Source of the DNA: Diabrotica undecimpunctata
Taxonomy: Eukaryota > Arthropoda > Insecta > Coleoptera > Chrysomelidae
Reading direction: 5' to 3'
Assembly: GCF_040954645.1 (NCBI RefSeq)
Contig: NC_092803.1
Coordinates: forward strand, 59,913,984 to 59,977,983
DNA: 64,000 bases
Made by a program: the position numbers and the translations under genes. Shown here in pieces: positions 1 to 11,400 of the stretch (position 1 is the first letter of the stretch; each line of letters starts with the position of its first letter). The notes under the pieces are model-generated. The model did no database searches. It saw nothing but the letters and a program-made list of their open reading frames with translations, and was not told where the DNA came from.

Positions 1-1040
1 TCGCGCTGACAAAGGTAGTTATTGAATTTGCTGAAATTATTTCTAGTTATTGCTACTCGTATCCTTAATTATTCGTCGGAGTCCCATTTACTCTTAAAGA
101 TAACTCCAAGATTTCTAAATTTCTTAATTCTGTGTATAAGTTGGATAATTATTTTCAACTTTCGTTTTTGTGACGTTAATGTTAACATTAAATTTCTCTC
201 CTACTGTACTATCTTCTATAAAACTTCTGTGTTGTCTGTTATCATAGCTTTGCAGCCCTGTCTCACGACCTTACTCATTTTTACTTGTTGGGTATAAACA
301 ATATTCCTTGCTCTTACATTCCTTGTCGCTCTTCTATTTATTAATTTTACTGTGTCAAGCCGAGATATTCTTAATACGCTCTGGTGATTTAATACCTGCC
401 CGGGACTGAGTGCCAATTGTCTAGGTTTTTATTATCATAAAGGAATTATAGTGGACAGCATGATCCTCCAGAGGAAATAAAAACGTCATCGCAATAGGTT
501 TCTGTTACTTTGAACGATATGTAAAACTACATTTCAGTAATCCCTGATACTGCTGATACTCAATCGTCAGAGCCTCATTTGTGATTTTTCAGGGAGTACA
601 GCGAGGTACCACTCATGAATGTGAGATTGACATTAAAGTAGGAGATGCTATTGAGACTAGGCCATATAAATTGTTAATTATTCTAAGACTGGTCCATTCC
701 AGTCGTTACTGTTTAAACAGTGTTAGAAAGACCTGGGAAGTCCGCATTAATCACTCTTTATACACGTATTAAAAATGTTTAGCAATACTATTTTAGCTTA
801 TTAAAGAGCTTAAGATTTTCCTGAGAGGAAAACATACCTTCTCAAATAATGAATCATGTTGATACCTGTGAAATTTGCTTATCTAGCCAATCTATTTGAA
901 TAACTCAATGAAAGTATCAGGTTTTTATAGGTGTAAAAAATTAACATATTTACAAATTTATCATTTGTATTACATTTGGAGAACTAAAGAAAAAAGAGAA
1001 CGATGAGAATTTAATAAATAAATAAAATTAATATAGACGG
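1..1040. other. Unassigned A+T-rich stretch
   Basis: No recognisable gene. Open frames of about 60-90 codons exist on both strands (for example minus 216-416), but none shows a domain I recognise, and their overlap on opposite strands argues for chance. Confidence 0.5.
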
Positions 1041-1047
1041 TTGCGAT

Positions 1048-1602
1048 TCAATCAAGTCTGCCTTGTTGGCTAATGTCGATCAGTTTATTGTTGGTACTTT
1101 TTTCCATAACATTTTGTAGACTTGTATGATTATTTTCTAAAGAATTTTCTATAACACTATTATTTTCCAGCAAGTCTAATGTCTCGTGTATATTCTCCAA
1201 GCAACTAAAACTGTCATCACAAACCACAGTAGCGTTGTTAATTATGTCTTCCATTTCTTTTGGTGATAGAACTGGTGCAATAGACTGAGCATTATATATT
1301 TCCAATAAAACCGAATTAGAAAGGGTATTTAATTTTTTCTGCGCTTGATGACAGTCACTCTCTGGATCAATATTCTCGGTCTCTTTATTATTTTTCATAT
1401 CTTGATACAAACGTTTAGATGGCGAAGATATTGTTTTATCTGTTTTAACTTTAACTAATCGCATCATTTCCTTAGTACGACTGGAAAATGGTATTATGCT
1501 TTTTAAGTGCAGTAACTCGGTAACTGTATTGAAGGCTGGATCTCGTAGGTGACACGTGTAAATAAAATAAGTTTTTAGCGAAATAGTAATTAACATAAAC
1601 AA
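1048..1602 (-). CDS. Unrecognised open frame, possible terminal exon
   Basis: An open frame of up to 184 codons on the minus strand, polar and rich in Asn, Ser, Glu and Leu, with no domain I can name. Its first part (from about 1560 down) encodes a short stretch beginning CHLRDPAF. A diverged copy of that stretch lies about 235 bp upstream on the same strand (around 1783-1730), preceded there by a TTTATTTATAG acceptor-like sequence. In the copy next to this frame the AG has become AC. This suggests an exon start duplicated in tandem, from either a host gene or an unrecognised element. No start codon is convincing, and the frame could also be a chance ORF. Confidence 0.35.
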   Translation of the reverse strand: MFMLITISLKTYFIYTCHLRDPAFNTVTELLHLKSIIPFSSRTKEMMRLVKVKTDKTISSPSKRLYQDMKNNKETENIDPESDCHQAQKKLNTLSNSVLLEIYNAQSIAPVLSPKEMEDIINNATVVCDDSFSCLENIHETLDLLENNSVIENSLENNHTSLQNVMEKSTNNKLIDISQQGRLD

Positions 1603-1930
1603 AAAACTGCTTTATCTAATAAATTTAGTACTATTGATCAGAATAAATAAATTTTATTTTAATAAAATCTCTGTTTTACCTTTAAACACCTGATAGCGTA
1701 GAGCAACACAACAATAATGGCCACCGAAACTTGATTTTTAAGTGCAGTAACTCGTAATTGTACGAAAGACAGGATCTCGTAAGTGACACCTATAAATAAA
1801 ACAATTTATAAGGGAAATATTAATCAACAGCAACACAAACACTGCTTTAGACGGCCAAATTATATTGTAGTTAACAGAATAAATACAGTTGATTTAAATA
1901 AAGTCTTCATTTTACTTTTAAACCAAACTG
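1498..1930. repeat. Diverged tandem duplication, two units, period about 235 bp
   Basis: The block beginning AAGTGCAGTAACTCG at 1505 recurs at 1740. The similarity continues through TCTCGTARGTGACAC and GAATAAATA to TTTAC.TTTAAAC near 1687 and 1923, so each unit is about 190 bp. Divergence is high (many substitutions and small indels), so the duplication is old. Confidence 0.8.
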
Positions 1931-2208
1931 CAAACTGCACTATACGGGGTCCTGATTTTAATATATTTTTTCTTCAAACGTCAAATAATGATGACATTAC
2001 TTATCTAAATCTAACTTGATCCTGTCAAAGTTTGATGTCTCCGCCGGCAGCAGTTTTTTTTCCCATTTCTTTACGGCGGAGGAAAAATGTTGTCATGGCA
2101 ACAATATGAAACATGTCACAAAGCAACAATACAAATGTCATTAACAACAATTAAACATCATTTTTATTTATAGTAATATTAAAAGTACAATTAGTTAATG
2201 CGGCATTT
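1931..2208. other. Unassigned spacer 3' of the recombinase
   Basis: A+T-rich with a small GC-rich patch near 2040-2080 (CCGCCGGCAGC and CGGCGG). No coding signal seen. It may be the 3' flank of the recombinase element on the minus strand. Confidence 0.4.
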
Positions 2209-3290
2209 TCAAAAATTGAAACCGTGCAAAAATGTTCCCGACTCTTGATACGCATTGGTAATTGTTGATGATACTGATGGTTGAGAACAACTTTCAGCAA
2301 TCATTCCCGATGTTGGCGAATCATGAGGGTTTAAAATTTTTTGAGCATTATCGTTCTTATTTCTTATTGAATCCTCTATATATCCTTCGGCAACCGTGCT
2401 TGATTTCCAGCCCCCATGTCATTTGAGGCATTCTAGATTTCCGCCTCCATCAATTAAAAGTGTTGCTGAAGTTCGTCGTAAAGAGTGACCCGTGTATGCG
2501 CTTACATCGTTTAAATTTAAATAACTAGCTACTTTTTGGGCTACTGCGCTGATCGAATGTATTCCCATGACGCTTCGGTAACACTTTCCATTTTGGTACT
2601 TGATAAAAAATCGGTTTTCTGTGAAATTTTCAGGCCGCAGTGATGCATACTTTTTATACAGTTTAATGTAGTTTTGACCAATTATCGTAAAAGATCTAAT
2701 TTGTCGTGTTTTACTGTCTGGGATTTTGATAATTATTACATTTTCTTTATCCTCAATGTCCACAGTCTTCATTTTTACCATTTCGTCGCATCGACAGGCG
2801 CCGGTAACCCCAATTAACAAAACAATCTGAAATATATTTATAATTTAGTAGAGTATACTACATGCTTTGCAATATAATGTTTTTTACCTTTAATCCTAAA
2901 TACAACTTATCTGGCGCTTCAAACAAAAATTTGTCAAACTCGTCTGTAGTGAAAACTTTAGACTTCTTTGCAGTATATCCTTCGCTTGTTTTTTTTCAGA
3001 AAGGCACGTAACTTTAAAAATTTGCTTATATCCACATTTTTTCTAATAACTAACTCGGATTTTATCATAGAGTATCGTGACCACATTGTAGAATATTTTC
3101 ATTTATTTTCATTTTCCATTATATTAAAATATGCCAGTAAAACGTATTCGGTAACTTGCCGTACTCCTCTTGTATCGCACCACTCTTGGAAGTGCTTGTA
3201 CGCTAACCGATACTTTATTCCGAACTTGGAGGGCCCCAAACGTGCTACTGCATCATTAGCCGCGGACTCAATTTCGTTTAGGTTTTCCAT
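2209..3290 (-). pseudogene. Crypton-like tyrosine recombinase, intron-containing, broken
   Basis: Read on the minus strand from an ATG at 3290-3288. The N-terminal half (to about 2889) looks like a core-binding domain (YRLAYKHFQEWCDTRG). The C-terminal half is a phage-integrase catalytic domain with the expected set: Arg in GACRCDEM, HxxR in GHSLRR, HGGW, and a Tyr codon at 2380-2382. A 61-nt GT-AG intron (2887-2827) joins ...LYLGLK to IVLLIGV in frame. Damage: TGA at 3101-3099, a one-base shift in the homopolymer near 2989-2996, and TGA at 2421-2419 just before HGGW; the frame then stays open to TGA at 2211-2209. Tyrosine recombinases in animals are mostly Crypton, DIRS or Ngaro. No RT or methylase is next to it, so Crypton-like is the best guess. 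Confidence 0.75.
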
Positions 3291-3760
3291 TTTCGCACTA
3301 AATTTGCGCTTGCGGTTGCAACAACAATAAGCTGTCTTTAATAATTGCAAACAACTGTCAAACAACTGTAACCAGGGAGACGCAAATCCCACCGACGACT
3401 TAATTATTTTAATTTCTAACATCTAGACGACTTTGATAGTTGTCACAGTTAATTTCGAGTAAAAATAGCGTATGAATTGTACTATTTATGGTTGAACATT
3501 GCTACGTTTGAAGAAAAAATAGTATACTTTTCTCGGCGAAGAAGCGTCTTCGAACCCTCGATATGTGATATATTTTCTTCTTTTATTTCAAATACAGTCC
3601 ACATGCTTATTTTTTCTATATTACGTAATATTCATATTTAAGCCAAAGGGGCGGAATTAGCGTTATTTTAGACTGAACGTTTATACACTTGAACAGACTG
3701 AACTAGACTTCCTTTCTTATGTCATATGTTACATAGAGGTTATTGAATGTGCAAAAAGCT
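3291..3760. other. Unassigned A+T-rich stretch
   Basis: 5' flank of the recombinase gene on the minus strand. No open frame, TIR or tail recognised. Confidence 0.5.
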
Positions 3761-3767
3761 ACATCAT

Positions 3768-3840
3768 CGAAACGTCAAAATCAAACGTAAAATTTATATT
3801 TTAATATAATCAATTGTGGTTTAACCCCATATAAATACAA
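3768..3840 (+). repeat. Dispersed GAAACGTC/CAATTGTGG repeat, copy 1
   Basis: Contains CGAAACGTCAAAATC and then CAATTGTGGTTTAACCCC. Related copies lie at 9381-9515, 19776-19868 (minus), 36563-36640 (minus) and 43684-43765. The GAAACGTC core followed by A+T-rich sequence resembles the 3' half of short-stem-III hammerhead ribozymes in Penelope-like terminal repeats, but the 5' box is not preserved here. Confidence 0.55.
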
Positions 3841-3849
3841 TATTTTTAA

Positions 3850-4406
3850 CAGAAAGATAGTTAAAATTACACTAAAAAAACAGAGATTAAAGCTACCCTG
3901 GAAGAAAGTATATCAAAAGCCTTTGCATCAAAGAACGGACTATGGTAAGAAAATCCACTGTCTACCTTGTTCAATTAAAAATTGGAATCTATACTGCAGC
4001 AATGCGATTAAAGAGACAAGTTATTTCTTTTTTAGACTTCAAAGCAATGGCTGTAAGCAGAACTAGTAAAAATGTTTAATGAGATAGATTGAACATCAAA
4101 AACAGTTTTAGATAGACCAAGTAAAAGCAAATAATATTAAAGCGAGATTTTAGCAAATAGATACTGAAAAAGACAAACCCCATATAGGTACAGAACTAAA
4201 AAAAAATTGATTAAAGCAAAGGAAGCTTGGATGTGAGCAATAAAAAATGAAAATATTACGCAAGTAATATATTGAAATAAAGGATAAGGGTGTAATATTG
4301 GGAGGAAGAATCAATAAGAAATTGTTATGGTTATATAAACAGCTAAATATTACATAAAAGATAAAAGGACATGGCAAAGCTTAGGTTACTATTATAAAGA
4401 ATATGT
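3850..4406. other. Unassigned, target region of the PB1 insertion
   Basis: A-rich sequence with many short broken frames on the plus strand. It may be a decayed LINE, but no RT motif is clear enough to call. The piggyBac TTAA target (4407-4410) closes this stretch. Confidence 0.4.
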
Positions 4407-6963
4407 TTAACACATTGGCTGCCCAAATAGAAAGAAAAATTTTTCATTTCAGGCTTCAAACTTTTTTTTATTAATTCATATTAAAAATACATTAGGTTAT
4501 TAAATTTTTTAGTTCAGTTACAAAAAAATATTTTTTCTTGATTTATGACCGTGAATTATATTTAACGCACGGAGGTCTAAGACCAAAATACCACTTCCAG
4601 GCCACGTGCATTTTAGGTGACTCACGCAATATACTTTACCTACCGCTACAAGTCTCAGCTTGCAATTTAGTTTGAGTAAAGATTTCGTTAGAGTAACAGT
4701 GCTGTTCGAATTTGTTTCGTATTAGAACTACCTATTCTGTTTATTATGGCGAAAAAATTTGATACTTAGGAGAAACAACAACAATATTTACAGAGATTGC
4801 ATAAGAATGAATACTTTGATATGAGTGATGAGGATGTAGATGATCCTTTCGAAGGTGACAATTCTAAAGACGATTATATACCATCTATGTCCAGCTCAGA
4901 TAGTGAACAAGAAGAACCGGCAAATGGAAACGAAAAAGTGCAGAACCATCTACAAGTACTGTAGATCAAGTGATAAGTAGTGTATGTTGCGGGCTAGTCG
5001 TGAATCATTTAGTGATAGTCGTAAAACTGTGACACAGTCTGCAAGCCGTATCACGGAGACAACAGATCATCAATTTAGTGAATCATCTGAAGACACAGAT
5101 CACGATGGCATTGAACTTCCTATTACTCCTACCGAACTTCAAATTACATGGACTGCTGTAACGGGAAAAAATTTAAAGGTATTTAATTTCAATGCAGTAC
5201 ATCCTGGCATTTCACCTGAAGTTGCATCGCTATTAGCGCAAAAAGAACCCTATGATTTCTTTAAATTTTTTTTAACAGATTATATCATTGACTATATTGT
5301 AACTGAAACAAACAGATATGCTGAGCAGATCAAACAAAATGAAAATATTTCGAAGTATTCAAGAGTCAAGAGATGGAAACGTCTAACAAATTCAGAATTT
5401 GAAATCTTCCTGGGTATAATTATGTGAATGGCTTTAAATAAAAAAACCTCGACTATCCGATTATTGGTCCAAGAATATCCTGTACGTCAATGATATCAAA
5501 AAGCGTATGTCACGAAATCGTTTCGAACTAATATTACGTATGTGGCATTTTTCTAATAATACAGAATGTCCAAGAGGTGATCGACTTTTCAGAATTCAAC
5601 CCTTAATTGATCGTTTACTAGCCAAATTTTAAACTGCCAGAATTCCGAACAAAAACGTATATGCATTAATGAGACTCTAGTACCGTTTCGTGGACGGCTG
5701 GCTTTCAAACAATATATCAAAAACACAAAAAAATAAATTTGGGATAAAACTCTACAAGTTATGCACAAAAAATGGGTATACATTCAATATGAAAGTTTAC
5801 TGCGGATGAGACCTTTTGGAGCCAGGGATTTCAGCATCATCTTCAGTTATTATGTCGCTGATGGACGGTCTCCTAGATTGTGGTAGAATACTGTACACAG
5901 ATAATTTTTATACTAGTATTCACTTGGCTCACCAACTTTTAGATAGATCAACACATCTCATAGGCATACTCAGATCGAACAGAAAATTAAACCCCCAAGA
6001 GGTTGTGAAAGTAAAGTTGAAAAAAAATGAAATTATTGCAAGAGAAAGTAACACAGGAGTTGTTGTAATAAAATGGAAAGATAAAAGAGATGTATGAATG
6101 CTTAGTACTGTACACACAGACAGCAAAGTAGAGGTTATCAGTAAAAACAACAAAAATGGCAGCACAACCACAAGCAGTGATCAATTATAATAACTGTAAA
6201 GCGTTTATTGACCTTTCAGATCAAATAATGTCATATTCGAATTTACTACAAAGAGGACTAAAATGGTACCGTAAACTAGCAGTCGAACTTCTCACTGGAT
6301 CAGTTATTACAAATGCCTACATTATGTATAAAAGTATATCTAAAAATAAAATACAAATTACTGCCTTCAGAGAAGAAATAACAAAAAAACTATTAGAGGA
6401 AGTGCCGGAAGAACAAGTCGTACAACAAGAAATTTTACAAACTTGTCGACTGAAAAAAAAATGGAATCAGCAAGAAGAAGGTGTACAGTTTGTTATGAGA
6501 ATCTGAAAACAGAACATGGAAGATACTATGCTATGAAAAAATGTAAGCAGACTCCATACAAATGTGACATTTGTGAGACATTTTTCTGTGTGGAGTGTTT
6601 TTTTGTGAAACATAAAACTGTAAAAATTTGATTTATAAAGAACTAAATAGTTTGTCACTTTCACAAATATCCACTTAATTTGATTGTTTTTTGGTAATAC
6701 ATAATTTACAGTAAAATGTGCATCTTGTTTTCTACGGTTATTACAATAGTATTTTTCACGAAAACCATTGGGCTAACTTCAGTAATCTGACCACCGGGCC
6801 ATGTACAAATGCTTTGTATACGAATAACGTGTAAACTGTAAATGATATTTGTCTCACAGAGCATAGAACCAAACCTGTCGTTGGAATTATATTTAACTCA
6901 CAGAACGTCTGGTCAAAACTGAGCGTGAGTTAAATACAACTCACATGGCGGTTAATGTGTTAA
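4407..6963 (+). mobile_element. piggyBac element PB1 (complete, TTAA-flanked, inactive)
   Basis: Bounded by TTAA at 4407-4410 and 6960-6963, giving an element of 4411-6959 (2549 bp), a normal size for the superfamily. The ends form an imperfect inverted repeat: CACATTGGCTGCC on the left and the complement of GGCGGTTAATGTG on the right, 10 of 13 matching with all differences transitions. Subterminal copies of TATTTAACKCAC lie near 4558 and 6889, and an inverted copy (GTGAGTTAAATA) near 6926. The interior is one degenerate transposase. The flanks on both sides are unannotated sequence. Confidence 0.9.
4746..6631 (+). pseudogene. PB1 piggyBac transposase, multiply broken
   Basis: Starts at ATG 4746. 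An acidic N-terminus has TAG after seven codons, then the dimerisation-region block (4984-5427, with ELQITWTAVTG and a flqnYIIDYIVTETNRYA-type segment). Next come frameshifts, the FRGRLAFKQYI block near 5674-5710, YTDNFYTS near 5894-5917, DLSDQIMSY near 6210-6236, and a C-terminal cysteine-rich zinc domain (6484-6620, with CTVCYENL, CDICETFFCVEC). The first catalytic Asp of the family, normally in IDE, reads Asn here (AAT at 5668-5670); the other two (GAT 5900-5902, GAC 6210-6212) are kept. At least six stops or shifts make it non-functional. Confidence 0.9.
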
Positions 6964-7640
6964 AGATGCAACACTCTTTATAAGAGTTGTGGTTTTACCA
7001 AAATATGACCAATTCAGGTTATATAGCCGAAAAAATTTGAAATTGCTGTTTATTAACCAATATTATGGTGTTTTAATAATATGTAATGTTTACTTAATAA
7101 TAATATTATTTGGTTATACTTTGATAGGTCGATATGCAGAAGAACAATACAGACTAGAGTTTACGACTTTAAATGTAACAGTTAAAACAATAATGAGGTT
7201 TTGTCTATAAATGATCTGAAATAACAGAATAAAAACTACATAAAAACTTTTATTTTTTTAATATTAACGTTATATAATTTAATTTAATTCGATATACAAC
7301 ATAAATACAAAATATTTCATTACTTCTTCGTGTTAAAAAAAAGATAGTATAAACTGCATAAAACCCTTGACCTGTCTTCCTTTATCGATTTGGAAAAACC
7401 GTATGAAGTTTCCTCTGTAGCGTTACACAAATTAGCATGAAAATAGCATGCTTAGGAAACCTTTTTCGTGCAGATTTGTGCCAAAACTCCAGCATCTAAA
7501 TTCTTAGTAGTATTATGTAAATACCACTAATATATGAAAAATATACACGACACATGCAAAATCCAGGCCGATTTATCTGGAAAATAAAATTGATCAAGAC
7601 TTATTATCGGAGTAGTTAAAGGGCATGAAAGAAAAAACAA
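6964..7640. other. Unassigned A+T-rich stretch
   Basis: Sequence 3' of PB1. One 73-codon hydrophobic frame (6989-7210) shows no family signal. Nothing else seen. Confidence 0.5.
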
Positions 7641-7664
7641 AATATATAATAAAGATGAATAAGA

Positions 7665-9218
7665 TTGGTGAAAAAAAATTTTAAAATCAATAAATACTTA
7701 AAATTTAATATACTTATGGATGTTATAAGACAACAATCATTGTTTATCGCGGCAAATCAGAACAGGCTACTGGAGGAAAAAAAATTAAAAAGGAAGGGTT
7801 TGTTTCCGGAGGGGGTAGAAAAGGTAAGCAGTAATATACTTCAGCCACAATTTACAACATATATATTTTGGTAAGTAAGTAATAACATATTTTAGGTACG
7901 TCTTTGCTAACAGTTGAGCATCAGAATAAAACCAAATCCTTGAAATTATACATAGTTGATGGTGAAGGTCCTTCATTGGTTGGGGAGAGTGGATACGTTC
8001 ATTAGATATAAATTAACACAATGTAAACACTGTCTCAATTGCAGAAAAGAAATTACACCCAGCACACTTTGGCATCGTTAAGTAGAAAGGTTTAGCTCGC
8101 AGTTACTGTTGGTGGCCTAATATAGATAAAGATGTAGAGTCACTTTGTAAGAACTGTTATAATTGTAATATATTTAAAATTAATCCGATTTCTGAAGATA
8201 CTCATGAATGGGAAAAACCAAATTATTGTTTTAAAAGAGTACAGGAAGATTATGCTGGACCATTGAATGGATGCTATTATTTTATATCAGTTGATTCCTT
8301 CAGTAAGTAGCCAGAGATAGTTTACACTAAAAATATCCCTACTGCATCTACTATTAAAATTTGCAGGAAAATTTTCAGTAGATATGGAATTCCTAAAGTA
8401 TTTGTCACTGATAATGGAACACAATTTACTTCTTATGAGTTTAGGAATTTTATCAAATATAATAGAATTATTCATAAATATACGGTTTTTTTTTATCCAG
8501 CTACAAATGGCCAGGGAGAAAGATACGTACAGATTTTAGAAAAAGGTTTAAGAGCAATGAGTTTAAAGGGAAAGGATAGAGAACATGAACTTCGCAAATT
8601 ACTGCTACAATATAGGAAGGTCCCACAGTCTTTAACAGGGAAAAGTCCTTCGTTTTTAATGTTTGGGAAAAAGATGAGATCAAGATTGGAATTAAATCAG
8701 ATAGTGTAAATAAAAATTACAATGATGAATGCACAAGAGATATTGAATTACGTACCAGAGTTTCTGCAAGAGATTATTTTAATGAAAAATGGAAGTTTGG
8801 TAGAGTTATAAAAAGATGGGGTCTTTTACATTATTTAGTTGAATTAGATGATATGAGGATTTGGAGAAGGCACATTAATCAATTAAGGGTAACAGGGAAA
8901 AATAAACCAATTAAACTATTTTTTATCTACCCCTTAGTACCGTTAATAGAGACAAATATTCATGCAAATTTACCTGACAAAATAATTGAAAATAAAATAA
9001 ATACACTTTTTAATACAAATAAATTGCCTGGAACAAATGATAGTGCAGAATCATCTAACCATGAGGCTCCAGGTTCTTCATCTATAACAACTGATGTGAT
9101 TTCTAATACCAAAGTTACACCTACCTTACGTAGAAATACGTATACCCATTGTAAAAATGAATGTCTAAAGAAATTCGTTGTTAAACGAGGAAATGTTATG
9201 TTTGTTGTATATCTTTAA
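7665..9218 (+). pseudogene. Ty3/Gypsy pol fragment: protease edge plus integrase, RT/RNase H deleted
   Basis: A possible gag-like piece (7718-7825) is followed by a segment reading LYIVDGEGPSLVG (about 7945-7985), typical of the protease/RT boundary of Gypsy elements. It then jumps to the integrase HHCC region (HPAHFGIVK, CKNCYNC; 8054-8170). No RT or RNase H lies between. The DDE core follows: Asp in ISVDSFSK (with TAG at 8308-8310 where Trp is expected), TDNGTQF near 8408, and Glu in GQGERYVQ near 8515. A stop and frameshift at 8707-8709 precede the C-terminal module GRVIKRWGLLHYLVELDD (8800-8850), ending RRHINQLR. The tail runs open to 9218. No LTR pair was found, so this is an internally deleted remnant. 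Confidence 0.85.
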
Positions 9219-9221
9219 GTT

Positions 9222-9380
9222 TGTATTACAGATGGTAAGAGAAAAAAAAAGAAGAAGACAACCGCATGGCAGAAGGTTAAGGTTAAGACTCGTAGTTTTA
9301 GTATTATACTTACATATTAAATTAAAGTAGTTTTAAAATAATATATATTTTATTCTACACTACATACACAGTACACAACA
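9222..9380. other. Short spacer
   Basis: Contains an A/GA-rich run (9240-9260) and A+T-rich sequence. No LTR boundary recognised after the Gypsy fragment. Confidence 0.4.
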
Positions 9381-9515
9381 AAGTTTATTGACGTTTCAAT
9401 TTTCACTTTCATTTTTAAAATACAAACATTAATAATTTTAAAAACGATTTTCGAAGTGGACATTGAAATGCCAATAAACTTATGTTAAACTTCAATTGTG
9501 GCTTATTTTTATTAA
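9381..9515. repeat. Dispersed inverted-pair repeat, copy 2
   Basis: Begins AGTTTATTGACGTTTCAATTT and ends with a reverse-oriented match (GACATTGAAATGCCAATAAACTT), then CAATTGTGGCTTATT. The two arms are about 30 nt with about 45 nt between them. On the minus strand the first arm reads TTGAAACGTCAATAAACTT, which keeps the GAAACGTC core. It looks like two facing copies of a hammerhead-bearing terminal repeat. Confidence 0.65.
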
Positions 9516-9747
9516 AATAGTAATTGCTTTAAGATGCCAGAAGAAAATAGCTTCAGAACAACACAATATAATATAAAAAAATGTAAGTGTAAAAAAATGT
9601 ATTCTAACCACTCTTGGAGGTGCAAAAACCTGGTGCAAGTTTTGGTAATGACATAAGTAACTTGTCAAAATGATCTTGATGGTGTGGTCAGAATTTATCA
9701 TTCTCCCTTTTATCAATAGCCAAAAACTTGATCTATATCCTGATTCC
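9516..9747. other. Unassigned spacer
   Basis: No feature seen. It ends at the target-site duplication of the following RTE insertion. Confidence 0.4.
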
Positions 9748-10162
9748 TTTAGAAGCACTTACCTTAACAAAAGCAGCAGCTACCAAACTGAGAGTCACGC
9801 AGAGAAGAATGGAGCGGTCTATGTTAGGAATAACTCTACGAGACAGAATAACCAACGAAGACATCAGGAGAAGAACCGGAGTGACTGACATCATCGAGAA
9901 GATAGCCAGACTAAAATAGAGATGGGCAGGACTCATAGCCAGAATGACAGATGGGCGATGGACAAAGAGGTTATTGGAATGGAGGCCAAGGGAAGACAAG
10001 AGAAGCGTCGGTCGACCACCTACAAGATGGACTGACGATTTAAGAAGACTCAATAAAAACTGCATGAGAGCGGCGTAAGAGGGACGGAGTTGGAAACATG
10101 AGGAAGAGGCCTATGTTCAGCAGTGGACTCTTGAGGCTGGATGATGATGATTTAGAAGCACT
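9748..10162 (+). mobile_element. 5'-truncated RTE-like LINE tail with 12-bp target-site duplication
   Basis: TTTAGAAGCACT occurs at 9748-9759 and again at 10151-10162, framing a 391-bp insertion. The insert encodes the well-known C-terminus of insect RTE-like reverse transcriptases: RRMERSMLGI, RDRITNEDIRRRTGV, a RWAG..ARMTDGRW block and SVGRPPTRWTDDLRR. It ends with VQQW-type residues and a (GAT)n tail at 10138-10150. One TAG (9917-9919) and another stop break the frame. Only the last quarter of the ORF was copied. Confidence 0.9.
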
Positions 10163-10207
10163 GGTACATTGAGCAAGGTATTAGAAAAAATAAACAAGTC
10201 TAGATTT

Positions 10208-10935
10208 GTGGAATGCAATTTTTAGATTCCCCATGTCTCTCTTAACATCTTTATCAACGTCTGTTTTGCCTTGCAATTTTTAGAAGGCACAGATTAAAGC
10301 GGAATTCTTGAATTTGGTTTTGAAAATTAGTCTACGATTTTATTATCAGATGTCGCTACATTGCGTCTATACGAAGCCATGTTAGAGTTGCTTCCTAAGA
10401 CAGAAAGGATTTATTTCACGTTCAGAGCGTTTGCAAAAGCCGTTCTGATGAGGCCTATTGGGCCGAAATACGCATAAACGGATGCGCAAGCTCCCTGTAC
10501 GTGAAATACAATCTTAACTGTCTTTTCCTTTTTATTTCGATATACTCTGTACGAGTACTAGAAACCAATTCGCTAAGAATTTTGCTTAGTTGAGGAGATA
10601 TGTTGTGGAATGCAATTTTTAGATTCCCCATGTCTCTCTTAACATCTTTATCAACGTCTGTTTTGCCTTGCAATTTTTAGAAGGCACAGATTAAAGCGGA
10701 ATTCTTGAATTTGGTTTCGAAAATTAGTCTACGATTTTATTATCAGATGTCGCTACATTGCGTCAATACGAAGCCATGTTAGAGTTGCTTCCTAAGACAG
10801 AAAAGATTTATTTCACGTTCAGAGCGTTTGCGAAAGCCGTTATGATGAGGCCTATTGGGCCGAAATACGTATAAACGGTTGCGCAAGCTCCCTGTACGTG
10901 AAATACAATCTTAACTGTATTTTCCTTTTTAAGTC
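10208..10935. repeat. Tandem repeat, 397-bp period, about 1.8 copies
   Basis: The unit beginning GTGGAATGCAATTTTTAG at 10208 restarts at 10605 and continues to about 10935, nearly identical over some 320 bp (a handful of substitutions). Each unit contains an inverted pair, TTATTTCACGT and ACGTGAAATA, about 90 nt apart, able to form a hairpin. No coding signal. It looks like a fragment of a satellite or the duplicated end of an unknown element. Confidence 0.9.
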
Positions 10936-11249
10936 TAAATTTATTTGTCACCTAGACAATTATTTTTAATAAATAAACAGAAAACCGTTCAACCAAACCT
11001 TTTTAAGAGTTAATATATTTTATGTAACTTCAAAACTGTCTCTTTATTAGATATTTTTAAGTTCCGATTATTATCGGAATTCCCTTTATTATCTTACATT
11101 AATTTACTGCAGAATATGGCTTTAACTGTGGATTTAATTTTTTCTCTTAAATAAATACAAATGAAGATTAAAAATTATACTTAATATAAATTTAATTAAA
11201 ATTGATAATTAAGAGATATGACTTCAACCAAAGATGTCTATTAAATATT
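10936..11249. other. Unassigned A+T-rich spacer
   Basis: Nothing recognised. Confidence 0.5.
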
Positions 11250-11400
11250 GCAAAATTCAAATGGAGATGGCTGGTTATATAACACGTTTAAATGATAATA
11301 AGTGGACCAAAAGGTTTTTACTAAAGAAAACAAGAAACACCGAGGTAGACCACCAATAAGATGGATGGATGACTTACAAGAAGCAACAGGAAATTAAAAC
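11250..11400 (+). pseudogene. Fragment of RTE-like LINE C-terminus
   Basis: The plus strand reads a broken version of the RTE tail: a KFKWRW segment, then TRLNDNKWTKRFL, then, after a shift, RGRPPIRWMDDLQEA-like residues (11335-11390). Too short and damaged for more detail. Confidence 0.65.

Noticed and set aside
3540..3565. tRNA B-box-like GGGTTCGAA on the minus strand
   Set aside because: No A box or cloverleaf could be built around it.
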